From contig CAMLHI010000180.1 of assembly GCA_946479705.1 (NCBI GenBank), positions 1 through 5,354 on the forward strand: DNA of 5,354 nt. Reading direction: 5' to 3'. The notes beneath the pieces were generated by a model, which saw only the letters and a program-made list of their open reading frames with translations, was not told where the DNA came from and made no database searches. Of the stretch, positions 1 through 5,052 are shown one piece after another. Position 1 is the first letter of the stretch. Every line of letters starts with the position of its first letter. The translations under genes and the position numbers were made by a program. Source of the DNA: an uncultured Oxalobacteraceae bacterium. GTDB lineage: Bacteria > Pseudomonadota > Gammaproteobacteria > Burkholderiales > Burkholderiaceae.

Positions 1-86
1 GACAAACAAGGATAAAACTTAAAAACTTTCGATATTTCTGCGCTAGGTCAATACGGAACCCAGCCGCGTCTGCTTCGAGGGCAGGC
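1..86. other. Region downstream of secG
   Basis: No gene, tRNA or convincing terminator is visible. An AT-rich patch (about 8-40) and a TTGACC on the minus strand (51-46) could belong to a promoter of the next minus-strand gene outside the window, but no -10 with correct spacing was found. Confidence 0.4.
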
Positions 87-521
87 TTACTTCGGGATCT
101 GGCCGGCCGGGGTCGCTGGCGCTGGCGCCGCTGCGGCAGGGGCAGGGGCAGGGGCAGCCGGTGCGGCCGCTGGGGCTGCCGGGGTGCCAGGGATGGCGTT
201 GGCGCCGGTGGCCGGAGCGGCCGGTGCGGTCTTGACCGGTGCCGGAACATTATCCATCACCCCGCCGCTGGAAGCCGGACGGCCGCTGGTACCGAAGTAG
301 GCCAGAGCCAAGGTGGAGGCGAAGAAAATCGCCGCCGCCAGGCCGGTCGACTTCGACATGAAGTTCGAGGAACCGGTGGCGCCAAACAGGCTGCCCGAGG
401 CGCCCGAACCGAAGGCCGCGCCCATGTCGGCGCCCTTGCCGTGCTGCAGCAGCACCAGGCCAATGATGGCCAGTGCCGAGATCACCTGTACCACAACAAC
501 CAGATTGAACAACGTGTTCAT
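87..521 (-). CDS. secG: Preprotein translocase subunit SecG
   Basis: SecG is the small, non-essential third subunit of the SecYEG inner-membrane channel and assists SecA-driven export of unfolded proteins. The 144-residue product has two hydrophobic segments (about residues 4-25 and 58-77). They flank the conserved cytoplasmic loop with the family signatures LLQHGKGADMGAAFGSGAS (25-43) and GSSNFMSKSTG (50-60), which identify it firmly. Residues 91-144 form a low-complexity Ala/Pro-rich tail. This makes it longer than the roughly 110-residue E. coli protein; such tails are common in betaproteobacterial SecG. The ATG start at 521-519 is preceded by GGAATGGAATAAGCA, a modest Shine-Dalgarno. It lies 60 bp downstream of tpiA on the same strand with no obvious terminator between, so it is probably co-transcribed from the tpiA promoter. 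The tail's function is unknown. Confidence 0.96.
   Translation of the reverse strand: MNTLFNLVVVVQVISALAIIGLVLLQHGKGADMGAAFGSGASGSLFGATGSSNFMSKSTGLAAAIFFASTLALAYFGTSGRPASSGGVMDNVPAPVKTAPAAPATGANAIPGTPAAPAAAPAAPAPAPAAAAPAPATPAGQIPK
135..158. repeat. Hexamer tandem repeat (GGCAGG)n inside secG
   Basis: Three exact copies of GGCAGG followed by GGCAGC lie on the plus strand. On the coding (minus) strand they encode part of the Pro-Ala alternation of the SecG tail. The length is in frame (6 bp unit), so slippage would only lengthen or shorten the tail. The plus strand has several short G runs. Confidence 0.8.
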
Positions 522-581
522 TGCTTATTCCATTCCATGTTTGACTGCATTGAAAATTCGGGTATTCGACTGCTGAATCAG

Positions 582-1334
582 TTACTGCGGCGAAGCGTGC
601 GCGATGGCGATGAAGTCAGCCGCCTTGAGGGCCGCGCCGCCGATCAGGCCGCCGTCGATATCGGGCTGGGCCAGCAGTTGCGCGGCATTGTCGGGCTTCA
701 TGCTGCCGCCGTACAGGATGCGCACATCCGGCGCCGCCTGCGGATTCGCGGCCATCAGCTGAGCCCGCAGCTGCGCGTGCACTCCCTGGGCCATGTCCGG
801 AGTGGCGGTCTTGCCGGTGCCGACTGCCCACACCGGCTCGTAAGCCACCACGATACCGGCCAGGCGCTCGGGCGCCAGCATGGCCAGCAGCGCGCCCAGC
901 TGGCGTGCTACCACGGCGCCAGTCTGGCCGGCTTCGCGTTCGGCCAGGGTTTCGCCCACGCAGACGATCGGGGTCATGCCCGCGTCCAGCGCGGCCAGGG
1001 CCTTTTTGGCGACCAGCTCGTCGCTTTCGGCGTGATAGGCGCGGCGCTCGGAATGCCCCACGATCACGTAGCTGCAGCCGAAATCGGCCAGCATCGCGGC
1101 GCACACTTCGCCGGTGTAGGCGCCGCATGGCTGCTGCGAGACATCCTGCGCGCCCCAGGCGACGCTGGAACCGGCCAGTGCATCCTGGCATTGGAACAGG
1201 TAGGGAGCCGGTACGCAGACTGCGCAATCGGCGCGGCTACCGTCCAGGCCCGAGGTAATGCCCGCCAGCAGGGTCGCGTTGGCCGCCCGGCTGCCGTTCA
1301 TCTTCCAGTTGCCCACTACAAGTTTGCGCCGCAT
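582..1334 (-). CDS. tpiA: Triosephosphate isomerase
   Basis: This glycolytic enzyme interconverts dihydroxyacetone phosphate and glyceraldehyde 3-phosphate in the cytoplasm as a dimeric TIM barrel. The 250-residue length is normal for bacterial TIM. Signature elements appear in order: GNWKMNG with Asn9 and catalytic Lys11; GHSERR with electrophilic His94; [14 protein letters not shown] with catalytic base Glu166 followed by flexible loop 6; and the phosphate-binding motifs YGGSMKPDN (208-216) and [10 protein letters not shown] (228-237). The open frame extends upstream to 1439, but the ATG at 1334-1332 is chosen because the protein then begins [14 protein letters not shown] as in the family. 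AGGA lies 6 nt upstream of this ATG, and the upstream extension runs through a sigma-70 promoter. It is followed by secG after 60 bp, the usual proteobacterial order. All catalytic residues are present. Confidence 0.97.
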   Translation of the reverse strand: MRRKLVVGNWKMNGSRAANATLLAGITSGLDGSRADCAVCVPAPYLFQCQDALAGSSVAWGAQDVSQQPCGAYTGEVCAAMLADFGCSYVIVGHSERRAYHAESDELVAKKALAALDAGMTPIVCVGETLAEREAGQTGAVVARQLGALLAMLAPERLAGIVVAYEPVWAVGTGKTATPDMAQGVHAQLRAQLMAANPQAAPDVRILYGGSMKPDNAAQLLAQPDIDGGLIGGAALKAADFIAIAHASPQ

Positions 1335-1360
1335 AGCTATCCTGTCCGTATCAACCCGCC

Positions 1361-1390
1361 ATTGTACCCTTGTGCGCCGAGGGTGGTCAA
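1361..1390 (-). promoter_or_regulatory. Sigma-70 promoter for tpiA-secG
   Basis: On the minus strand, a -35 TTGACC (1390-1385) and a -10 TACAAT (1366-1361) are separated by 18 bp. The hexamers each match the consensus at 5 of 6 positions. The predicted start of transcription, about 7 nt downstream of the -10, gives a leader of roughly 20 nt before the tpiA ATG at 1334. The Shine-Dalgarno AGGA falls within this leader. This would let tpiA-secG be transcribed independently of the mazEF pair upstream. Confidence 0.75.
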
Positions 1391-1550
1391 ACTTGGTGCA
1401 GGGCTTGTGGCAACGGGACACTGCCGGCCAGCTGAGCATGGGCCAGGGGTGTGGGAAGGATGGGATACCGGATTTGGCGGGCTGGAAAGGACTCCAACGA
1501 TAGCCAGAGGGGAAGGCTTGCGCGACGGTTTCCTAACGCAGGAACTATCC
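1391..1550. other. Intergenic region between mazF and the tpiA promoter
   Basis: No gene is supported here. The only structure seen is a 5-bp inverted repeat just after the mazF stop (TTCCT at 1530-1534, AGGAA at 1540-1544). It has no following T-tract, so it is too weak to call a terminator. The plus strand is purine-rich around 1441-1516. Confidence 0.5.
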
Positions 1551-1898
1551 TTACTCGGTAATTGCGCGCAAACGGGCCAGCGCATCTTCCACCACATACT
1601 CCGGTACGGTCTCGACTCGCTTTGCCTTTCTTGCTTCCAAGTCCAGCATGCGAATCTGATTGACCAAAGCTACACCTTGCGTCTTGGTTCCGGCGCCGCT
1701 CAGGGACGCCGCAAAGCCCGCATGCCGGGCGAAGTCACCGCCCTGCGTTATTGGCGCAACCAGTACCATACCCAGCGCGTTGAACACGCTTGTGGACAGC
1801 ACGAGGGCGGGCCGCGTGCCCTTTTGCTCGTGCCCTTCAGTCGGATCGAGGTTGAGCATCACAAGGTCGCCGCGTCCAAATTTACTACGGCTCACCAC
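1551..1898 (-). CDS. mazF: MazF/PemK-family mRNA interferase toxin
   Basis: This is the predicted toxin of a type II toxin-antitoxin pair: a sequence-specific endoribonuclease that cleaves cellular mRNA when the antitoxin is lost. The 115-residue product follows the E. coli MazF layout closely. It begins MVSR, then has GDLVMLNLDPTEGHEQKG (10-27), RPALVLS (29-35) with the Arg equivalent to E. coli Arg29, PITQ (49-52) with the Thr equivalent to Thr52, and GVALVNQIRMLD (75-86). The C-terminal helix is ALARLRAI. The start is GTG at 1898-1896, overlapping the mazE stop (1894-1892) by 7 bp. This overlap implies translational coupling and fits the antitoxin-toxin order. Catalytic residues are retained, so an active toxin is expected. 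The cut-site sequence cannot be read from the protein. Confidence 0.93.
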   Translation of the reverse strand: MVSRSKFGRGDLVMLNLDPTEGHEQKGTRPALVLSTSVFNALGMVLVAPITQGGDFARHAGFAASLSGAGTKTQGVALVNQIRMLDLEARKAKRVETVPEYVVEDALARLRAITE

Positions 1899-2164
1899 GC
1901 TTCACGTCCGACCGGCTTGATATGGGACCAGGCTGCCAAATCAGCCGGTTCCGGCGCAGAACGGTCACATTGCGCGACCAGCTCAGCCAGGGAATACGAT
2001 GGGCGCGCGGCCTTCAGCAGCACTCCTTCAGGCTGCACACTGACACTGAGCTTATCGCCCAAAGTCACCTGGAGTATGCCAAGCAACTCGGTAGGCAAAC
2101 GCACTGCCGCGCTATTGCCCCATTTCTGAACCGATAATTCCAAGCCCTCCTGATGTAGATACAT
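1892..2164 (-). CDS. mazE: MazE-family antitoxin (AbrB-type DNA-binding)
   Basis: This antitoxin neutralises MazF and normally represses its own operon through an N-terminal swapped-hairpin (SpoVT/AbrB) DNA-binding domain. In the 90-residue form the AbrB-like core is at about residues 8-53, with the signature VQKWGNSAAVRLP (12-24). SYSLAELVAQ (57-66) and the acidic/aromatic C-terminus DLAAWSHIKPVGREAW (75-90) match the MazF-binding tail of E. coli MazE. The open frame continues upstream without a stop to 2554. The ATG at 2164-2162 is preferred because GGAAGA sits about 8 nt upstream and the family starts here; the upstream codons encode pieces of two other genes (see the fossil entries). A longer product starting at 2554 is possible in principle but unlikely. 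The gene overlaps mazF by 7 bp. Confidence 0.9.
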   Translation of the reverse strand: MYLHQEGLELSVQKWGNSAAVRLPTELLGILQVTLGDKLSVSVQPEGVLLKAARPSYSLAELVAQCDRSAPEPADLAAWSHIKPVGREAW

Positions 2165-2337
2165 TGTAGATTCTTCCGAGCGCAATTGGCAAGCACAGTG
2201 TATAGACAATGTATCAACAGAATCGATTTCCAGTACGTCTGCAAGTGCCCGCCGCCGCCCTTTCTTGTCAACCGGACGGTACGGGGCAACATGGTCCAGC
2301 TTGGCGTGCCCCGGCATCAACTGCACGATGTCAGACC
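2165..2337 (-). promoter_or_regulatory. Upstream region of mazEF, probable promoter/operator
   Basis: This stretch separates mazE from the fossil fragments. A plausible minus-strand -10 is TATACA at 2204-2199, about 35 nt before the mazE ATG, but no convincing -35 sits at the right spacing. A 7-bp inverted pair (ACATTGT 2161-2167 and ACAATGT 2206-2212) and two TGTAT copies 11 bp apart (2199-2203, 2210-2214) could be operator half-sites for a MazE-MazF complex; this is inference. The frame is open throughout on the minus strand and would encode PGHAKLDHVAPYRPVDKKG and neighbouring residues, which I do not recognise. Confidence 0.3.
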
Positions 2338-2413
2338 TCAGCGGCCTGACCGTTTCGCGCAGGGTTGCGGCGATCGCGGCCTTGAATTGCACGGGGCGCG
2401 GACGCAGGGTCGA
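2338..2413 (-). pseudogene. Fossil fragment of the quinone oxidoreductase gene (3' part)
   Basis: This 76-bp block aligns without gaps to 5175-5250 inside the oxidoreductase gene at the right edge of the window, with 11 mismatches by hand count (about 85% identity), in the same orientation. The translated frame gives STLRPRPVQFKAAIAATL and then RETVRPL, against STLRPRPVEFKAGIAAAL and SETVWPL in the intact gene. Similarity ends abruptly at 2413 where the immunity-gene fragment begins, and fades downstream of 2338. It cannot encode a functional enzyme: only about 25 residues are present, without the Rossmann core or stop region. It is a partial duplicate or the remains of a donor-derived copy. 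Confidence 0.85.
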
Positions 2414-2417
2414 ACAA

Positions 2418-2512
2418 ATCGTGGCCCCGACATCGTCCTCAGGCCCGGATCGCATTAGCATCGTGCCGTGGTCGTGGGTCTGGCGCCGCCTGGCCATGAA
2501 GTTGGTCTTAAT
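2418..2512 (-). pseudogene. Fossil 5' end of a second DUF3396 immunity gene
   Basis: This block aligns to 3523-3626, the 5' end of the intact DUF3396 gene, at about 80% identity by hand (two blocks, 39/46 and 36/45). A 12-bp in-frame deletion removes the counterpart of residues MPGA (22-25). The translation QTHDHG-TMLMRSGPEDDVGATIC compares with QTHEHG, AMLMRYGPED and IGATIC in the intact protein. It breaks off after GATIC and runs in frame into the oxidoreductase fragment. The fragment covers only about the first 40 residues of a 365-residue protein, so no immunity function is expected. It indicates that two tandem immunity genes once stood here, as is common for T6SS immunity loci. Confidence 0.85.
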
Positions 2513-2543
2513 TTTGATCCTCCGCTGCCCGATGTTGGTCAGT

Positions 2544-3641
2544 CTAAAGGGCACCCGGCAGCGTTGTCCCTTTGGTCAGCTTCGGTTCGTTCAGCAGCTT
2601 GGCCTTGTAGCTCAGCAGATCGCACTCAGCAATGTCGAAGCGCTGAAACCACTCGGTGGCAGCCAAGCCGGAAAGCCGTGGCTCGCCATCTGAGGAACCG
2701 TAGTGCAGGCCTTGCCCCTCGGTCATACGAACGCTCTTCAACGCCATTGCGGGCAGCACGTAGATAGCGGGTTTCGGGTCTAGCTCGACTGCTGCAATTT
2801 CCGGTTCAGGGCCGGATTGGATAACTACACCGCTTCCGTAGTCATACTTTGCGAACCAGCCGATGGGCAGTTCGGAGTGCAAGGTCGTCAATCCGCCCAC
2901 CTTTTCCAGCATGGTGTAATTGATGGCGGTAAGCCAGCTTACGTTGACAAGGTGGTCTTCGATGCCCTGCTTGTGCCACGCCTGGATGAGTGCAGCGTTG
3001 CCCGCATCGAGCCCAGCCATCTTCGATACCATCACCGCCTCGGTGGGTTCATTTGCATGGATCCGTGGTGGCGAGAGGTTCAAGGCGAAACCGCCGTGGC
3101 CGTGTTCGGCTTTGAGGAGCCGTGCAAAGTCGACGAACAATGTCTGGAACAAGGCGGGATGCTGCGCAACCAACTCCCTCGGGATTGAAAATTGCAGCGA
3201 GTCGAGCCCTTTCCACCCAAGTTTCGCCTCCCAGGCCCGCAGCCCAGACGGATAAAAAAGCCAGGGACTTGCATCGTGCGGCTTCTCGCCGCCGAGGTAG
3301 ACGAATCCAACGTGATCATCTTCATCCATCTTTGCGAGCATGGCACGCATTGTCGGGGCCTTGGAAAATGCAAATTTGTCAGGACCGGCCGGCGGCTCGA
3401 CCCGCCATAGCCAAGTCAACTGGTCTTTGGCGATCGCGTGGTACGCGTCGAAGCATTTGCATATTGCCTCCCTGACTTCGGGCGTATGCGCTCCCTTGAA
3501 ATACAGGGAGCCCCGAACGCATATCGTGGCTCCGATATAGTCCTCCGGTCCGTATCGCATCAGCATCGCCCCTGGCATAACGCCGTGCTCGTGGGTCTGA
3601 CCCCACTTGGCCATGAATTCGGCCATATTTGGTTTTGCCAT
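2544..3641 (-). CDS. DUF3396-family type VI immunity protein
   Basis: This is the predicted cytoplasmic immunity protein that protects the producer and its kin from the adjacent VRR-NUC nuclease. The 365-residue product has no signal peptide or membrane segment, as expected for protection against a nuclease acting in the cytoplasm. Features typical of the DUF3396 family include the N-terminal GAMLMRYGPEDYIGATICVR (24-43), the SPWLFYPSGLRAWEAKLGWKG region (125-145), SIPRELVAQHP (152-162), the Gly/His-rich HGHGGFALN (180-188), and LVNVSWLTAINYTMLEKVGG (231-250). The ATG at 3641 is chosen because GGAAAG lies 7 nt upstream and only 13 bp separate it from the nuclease stop, so the genes are likely one operon. 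DUF3396 proteins are recurrent partners of T6SS VRR-NUC and related effectors. The pairing is inferred from gene order and family; direct binding is not shown by sequence. Confidence 0.85.
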   Translation of the reverse strand: MAKPNMAEFMAKWGQTHEHGVMPGAMLMRYGPEDYIGATICVRGSLYFKGAHTPEVREAICKCFDAYHAIAKDQLTWLWRVEPPAGPDKFAFSKAPTMRAMLAKMDEDDHVGFVYLGGEKPHDASPWLFYPSGLRAWEAKLGWKGLDSLQFSIPRELVAQHPALFQTLFVDFARLLKAEHGHGGFALNLSPPRIHANEPTEAVMVSKMAGLDAGNAALIQAWHKQGIEDHLVNVSWLTAINYTMLEKVGGLTTLHSELPIGWFAKYDYGSGVVIQSGPEPEIAAVELDPKPAIYVLPAMALKSVRMTEGQGLHYGSSDGEPRLSGLAATEWFQRFDIAECDLLSYKAKLLNEPKLTKGTTLPGAL

Positions 3642-3654
3642 TGATCGACTTTCC

Positions 3655-4347
3655 TTAAAACGTTGGCATGAGAGGGGGAAGCGGCCCCATTGGCGGACGC
3701 GGCGTTTTCCCCCGCGTCAAAATGTAGGCAAGCCAAGCCGCAACGCCCGCTGCGAAACCCATCTCCTCGATCGGCATGCGCGGATCGCGCGGCTCGGCCG
3801 CGTCGCAATCGCATTGGCCAGGTTCCAATTTTGTTAGTTTTCCTGGGCCGCTAATTTCCAGATACGCCGTGGCCTGCGGATTGCTAATTGAATCCGGCGG
3901 AAACTTCATCTCGACAATCTGCTTGATGTTGTCCTGCGTGGGCGGCTTCATTGCATCCTTCACGATCACCACGTCTGGGCGGCGGATCAATCCTCTGCCT
4001 GCCTTGTAGACCGCCGAATGCTCCGGTTCAGTGCCCCAATATTTCTTGATCCAGGCCGGCAGATAGTCGTGTCCCTTGGTGGCGATACCGCTGTCCATGA
4101 TAGGCGCCGGTGGATTCTTCGTCATATCGTAATTGATCTCCTGTTTGTACGGGCTTCGGTGCGAAAGCACCTTGTCCAGAGCCTTCAGGTTCTCCGACAC
4201 GCATAGCTGTTTCAGTTGCTTGCCATCCTTGCCGACATTCGGTGCCTTGTCGCACTTGCACATCGCGGCACACAGAACTTTCTTGTCGCCAGGTTCGATT
4301 TCGGGCTCGTTGATGCGCACGACTGTCGTCGTACCGGTACGCGACAT
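3655..4347 (-). CDS. VRR-NUC domain nuclease, predicted T6SS effector (TseV-like)
   Basis: This is a predicted antibacterial DNase of the PD-(D/E)XK superfamily. In the 230-residue form, the VRR-NUC core shows Glu70 (in YKQEINYD), Asp125 (in RRPDVVIV), the Glu146-x-Lys148 pair (in QIVEMKFPPD), and Gln158 (in NPQATAYLEI), in the right order for metal-dependent cleavage. The N-terminal part holds a cysteine cluster VLCAAMCKC (Cys26, 30, 32, then Cys49), and a second CDC (179-181) follows the core. Near the C-terminus is a hydrophobic stretch MGFAAGVAAWLAYIL (about 196-210) and then a proline-rich tail. The ATG at 4347-4345 is chosen, though its AGGG is only 3 nt away. A TTG at 4380-4378 overlapping the PAAR stop (TTGA) would add 11 residues and couple translation. 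Lying between PAAR and DUF3396 genes, it fits the TseV-type effector cassette. Delivery and toxicity are inferred. Confidence 0.85.
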   Translation of the reverse strand: MSRTGTTTVVRINEPEIEPGDKKVLCAAMCKCDKAPNVGKDGKQLKQLCVSENLKALDKVLSHRSPYKQEINYDMTKNPPAPIMDSGIATKGHDYLPAWIKKYWGTEPEHSAVYKAGRGLIRRPDVVIVKDAMKPPTQDNIKQIVEMKFPPDSISNPQATAYLEISGPGKLTKLEPGQCDCDAAEPRDPRMPIEEMGFAAGVAAWLAYILTRGKTPRPPMGPLPPLMPTF

Positions 4348-4376
4348 TTTCCCTGTCGCGAAAGGCGGAAGCTCGC

Positions 4377-4937
4377 TCAATTGGCATGCTCGGCAAAGTC
4401 GAAGGCGAGCGCCTCGGCGGCTTCACGCTCGACCCATTCGGTATAGCCGTCGGCGTCCGTGGTCATGGCCAGATACTGTCCGTCAGCGGCGCGTACGCGC
4501 ACCTGCTTGCCTCTGATCGGGCGGGCGTCCTTCAGGCTGACCAGCTGAAACCGCCCCTGGAACCTGCCGCTGCCCGCGCCAAGGGCCACCTCCTCATAGG
4601 CCGCCGCCATGCCAGCGCCGACATCGCCAAACCCTTCCGGCACAGCATTCGTCGCGCCAGGCGCCGCGCCCGCGTATGGCTCGGTCAGGGTTCGCACCTG
4701 GCTTGAAACAATGGTCGCGCCGCATGCCAGCTTGCAGCCGTGATATGCGACCGCCGCGCCATCCATGATGGTCGAGTTGTCGCCCTGGACGATGGGAAAC
4801 ATGCCGTGACACATCGGGCAGGAGCACATGTCGCCGACTCTGGCGATGGGCTTGCCTTCACAGTCGGAAAATGGCGAACCGGTAAGGACCGTTCCGCCAT
4901 GGCTGGTCTTGTCGCCTTGCACAATAAAAGCTTGCAT
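4377..4937 (-). CDS. PAAR-domain T6SS spike-tip protein with C-terminal beta-rich domain
   Basis: PAAR proteins cap the VgrG trimer, sharpen the type VI spike and carry effectors. The 186-residue product has a PAAR domain at about residues 1-85. It carries the Gly-rich repeats of that fold (GDKTSHGGTVLTGSP 8-22; PIARVGDMCSCPMCHG 30-45; PIVQGDNSTIMDGAAVAYHGCKLACGATI 48-76). His and Cys residues suited to zinc at the tip include His13, Cys38/40/43, His44, His66, Cys68 and Cys72. A flexible Ala/Gly linker (88-125) leads to a small domain, RFQLVSLKDARPIRGKQVRV to ADGYTEWVEREAAEAL (129-177). This resembles the short beta-sandwich often found behind PAAR domains and probably acts as an adaptor. No toxin domain is attached; the nuclease is the next gene. 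The ATG at 4937 follows GGAGGA by 3 nt; the open frame extends to a TTG at 4967, less likely. Confidence 0.92.
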   Translation of the reverse strand: MQAFIVQGDKTSHGGTVLTGSPFSDCEGKPIARVGDMCSCPMCHGMFPIVQGDNSTIMDGAAVAYHGCKLACGATIVSSQVRTLTEPYAGAAPGATNAVPEGFGDVGAGMAAAYEEVALGAGSGRFQGRFQLVSLKDARPIRGKQVRVRAADGQYLAMTTDADGYTEWVEREAAEALAFDFAEHAN

Positions 4938-4974
4938 GAATCCTCCACATTTGTTGGCATTTCTCAATGTGGAG
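4938..4974 (-). promoter_or_regulatory. Leader hairpin pairing with the PAAR gene Shine-Dalgarno
   Basis: A perfect 9-bp inverted repeat, AATGTGGAG/CTCCACATT, has arms at 4974-4966 and 4951-4943 around a 14-nt loop. In the minus-strand transcript the 3' arm contains GGAG of the GGAGGA Shine-Dalgarno (4946-4941) just before the ATG at 4937, and the 5' arm supplies the complementary CUCC. If it forms, the hairpin would hide the ribosome binding site. No U-tract follows, so it is not a standard terminator. Confidence 0.6.
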
Positions 4975-4989
4975 CGATTATTTCAGCCG

Positions 4990-4995
4990 TGTCAA
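4990..4995 (-). promoter_or_regulatory. Consensus -35 box (TTGACA) upstream of the PAAR gene
   Basis: TTGACA on the minus strand is a perfect sigma-70 -35 match, 53 nt before the PAAR ATG. No good -10 lies 16-18 bp downstream; the best there is CACATT. An AATAAT at 4982-4977 is too close to pair with it. The cassette's promoter is therefore not settled. Confidence 0.3.
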
Positions 4996-5001
4996 TATTA
5001 C

Positions 5002-5027
5002 CAGTTGAGCAATATCAGGCTCAGCTG
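5002..5027 (-). terminator. Imperfect hairpin after the oxidoreductase gene
   Basis: The arms CAGTTGAGC (5002-5010) and GCTCAGCTG (5019-5027) pair with one mismatch around an 8-nt loop, 25 bp past the oxidoreductase stop. No T-run follows in the direction of transcription; the only T-run (5 T) precedes the stem. It could be a weak or Rho-assisted end of the oxidoreductase transcript or a protein-binding dyad. Terminator function is uncertain. Confidence 0.3.
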
Positions 5028-5052
5028 AAAAAGATCGGCGCGCGACGACCGA

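Noticed and set aside
1..86. tRNA-Leu gene often found after secG in related bacteria
   Set aside because: No tRNA acceptor, D-loop or T-loop signature can be read in these 86 bases; it may lie outside the window.
135..158. G-quadruplex or phase-variation element in secG
   Set aside because: The repeat unit is six bases, so slippage cannot switch the frame. The runs fit simple Pro-Ala coding, and similar tails are common in betaproteobacterial SecG.
1335..1439. 35-codon upstream extension of tpiA
   Set aside because: It runs through the -35/-10 promoter and adds residues absent from the TIM family; the ATG at 1334 has a ribosome binding site and the family N-terminus.
441..2129. 562-codon open frame on the plus strand
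   Set aside because: It lies antisense to tpiA, mazF and part of mazE, whose proteins are unmistakable. The translation has no recognisable domain and its composition is that expected of a GC-rich antisense frame.
2186..2767. Plus-strand open frames opposite the fossil and the end of the immunity gene
   Set aside because: No family resemblance and no ribosome binding site of note. They mirror the minus-strand coding frames and the fossil, whose identity is shown by alignment to intact genes.
4938..4967. Ten-residue upstream extension of the PAAR protein from a TTG codon
   Set aside because: The ATG at 4937 has an almost perfect Shine-Dalgarno, and the PAAR fold starts right after it.
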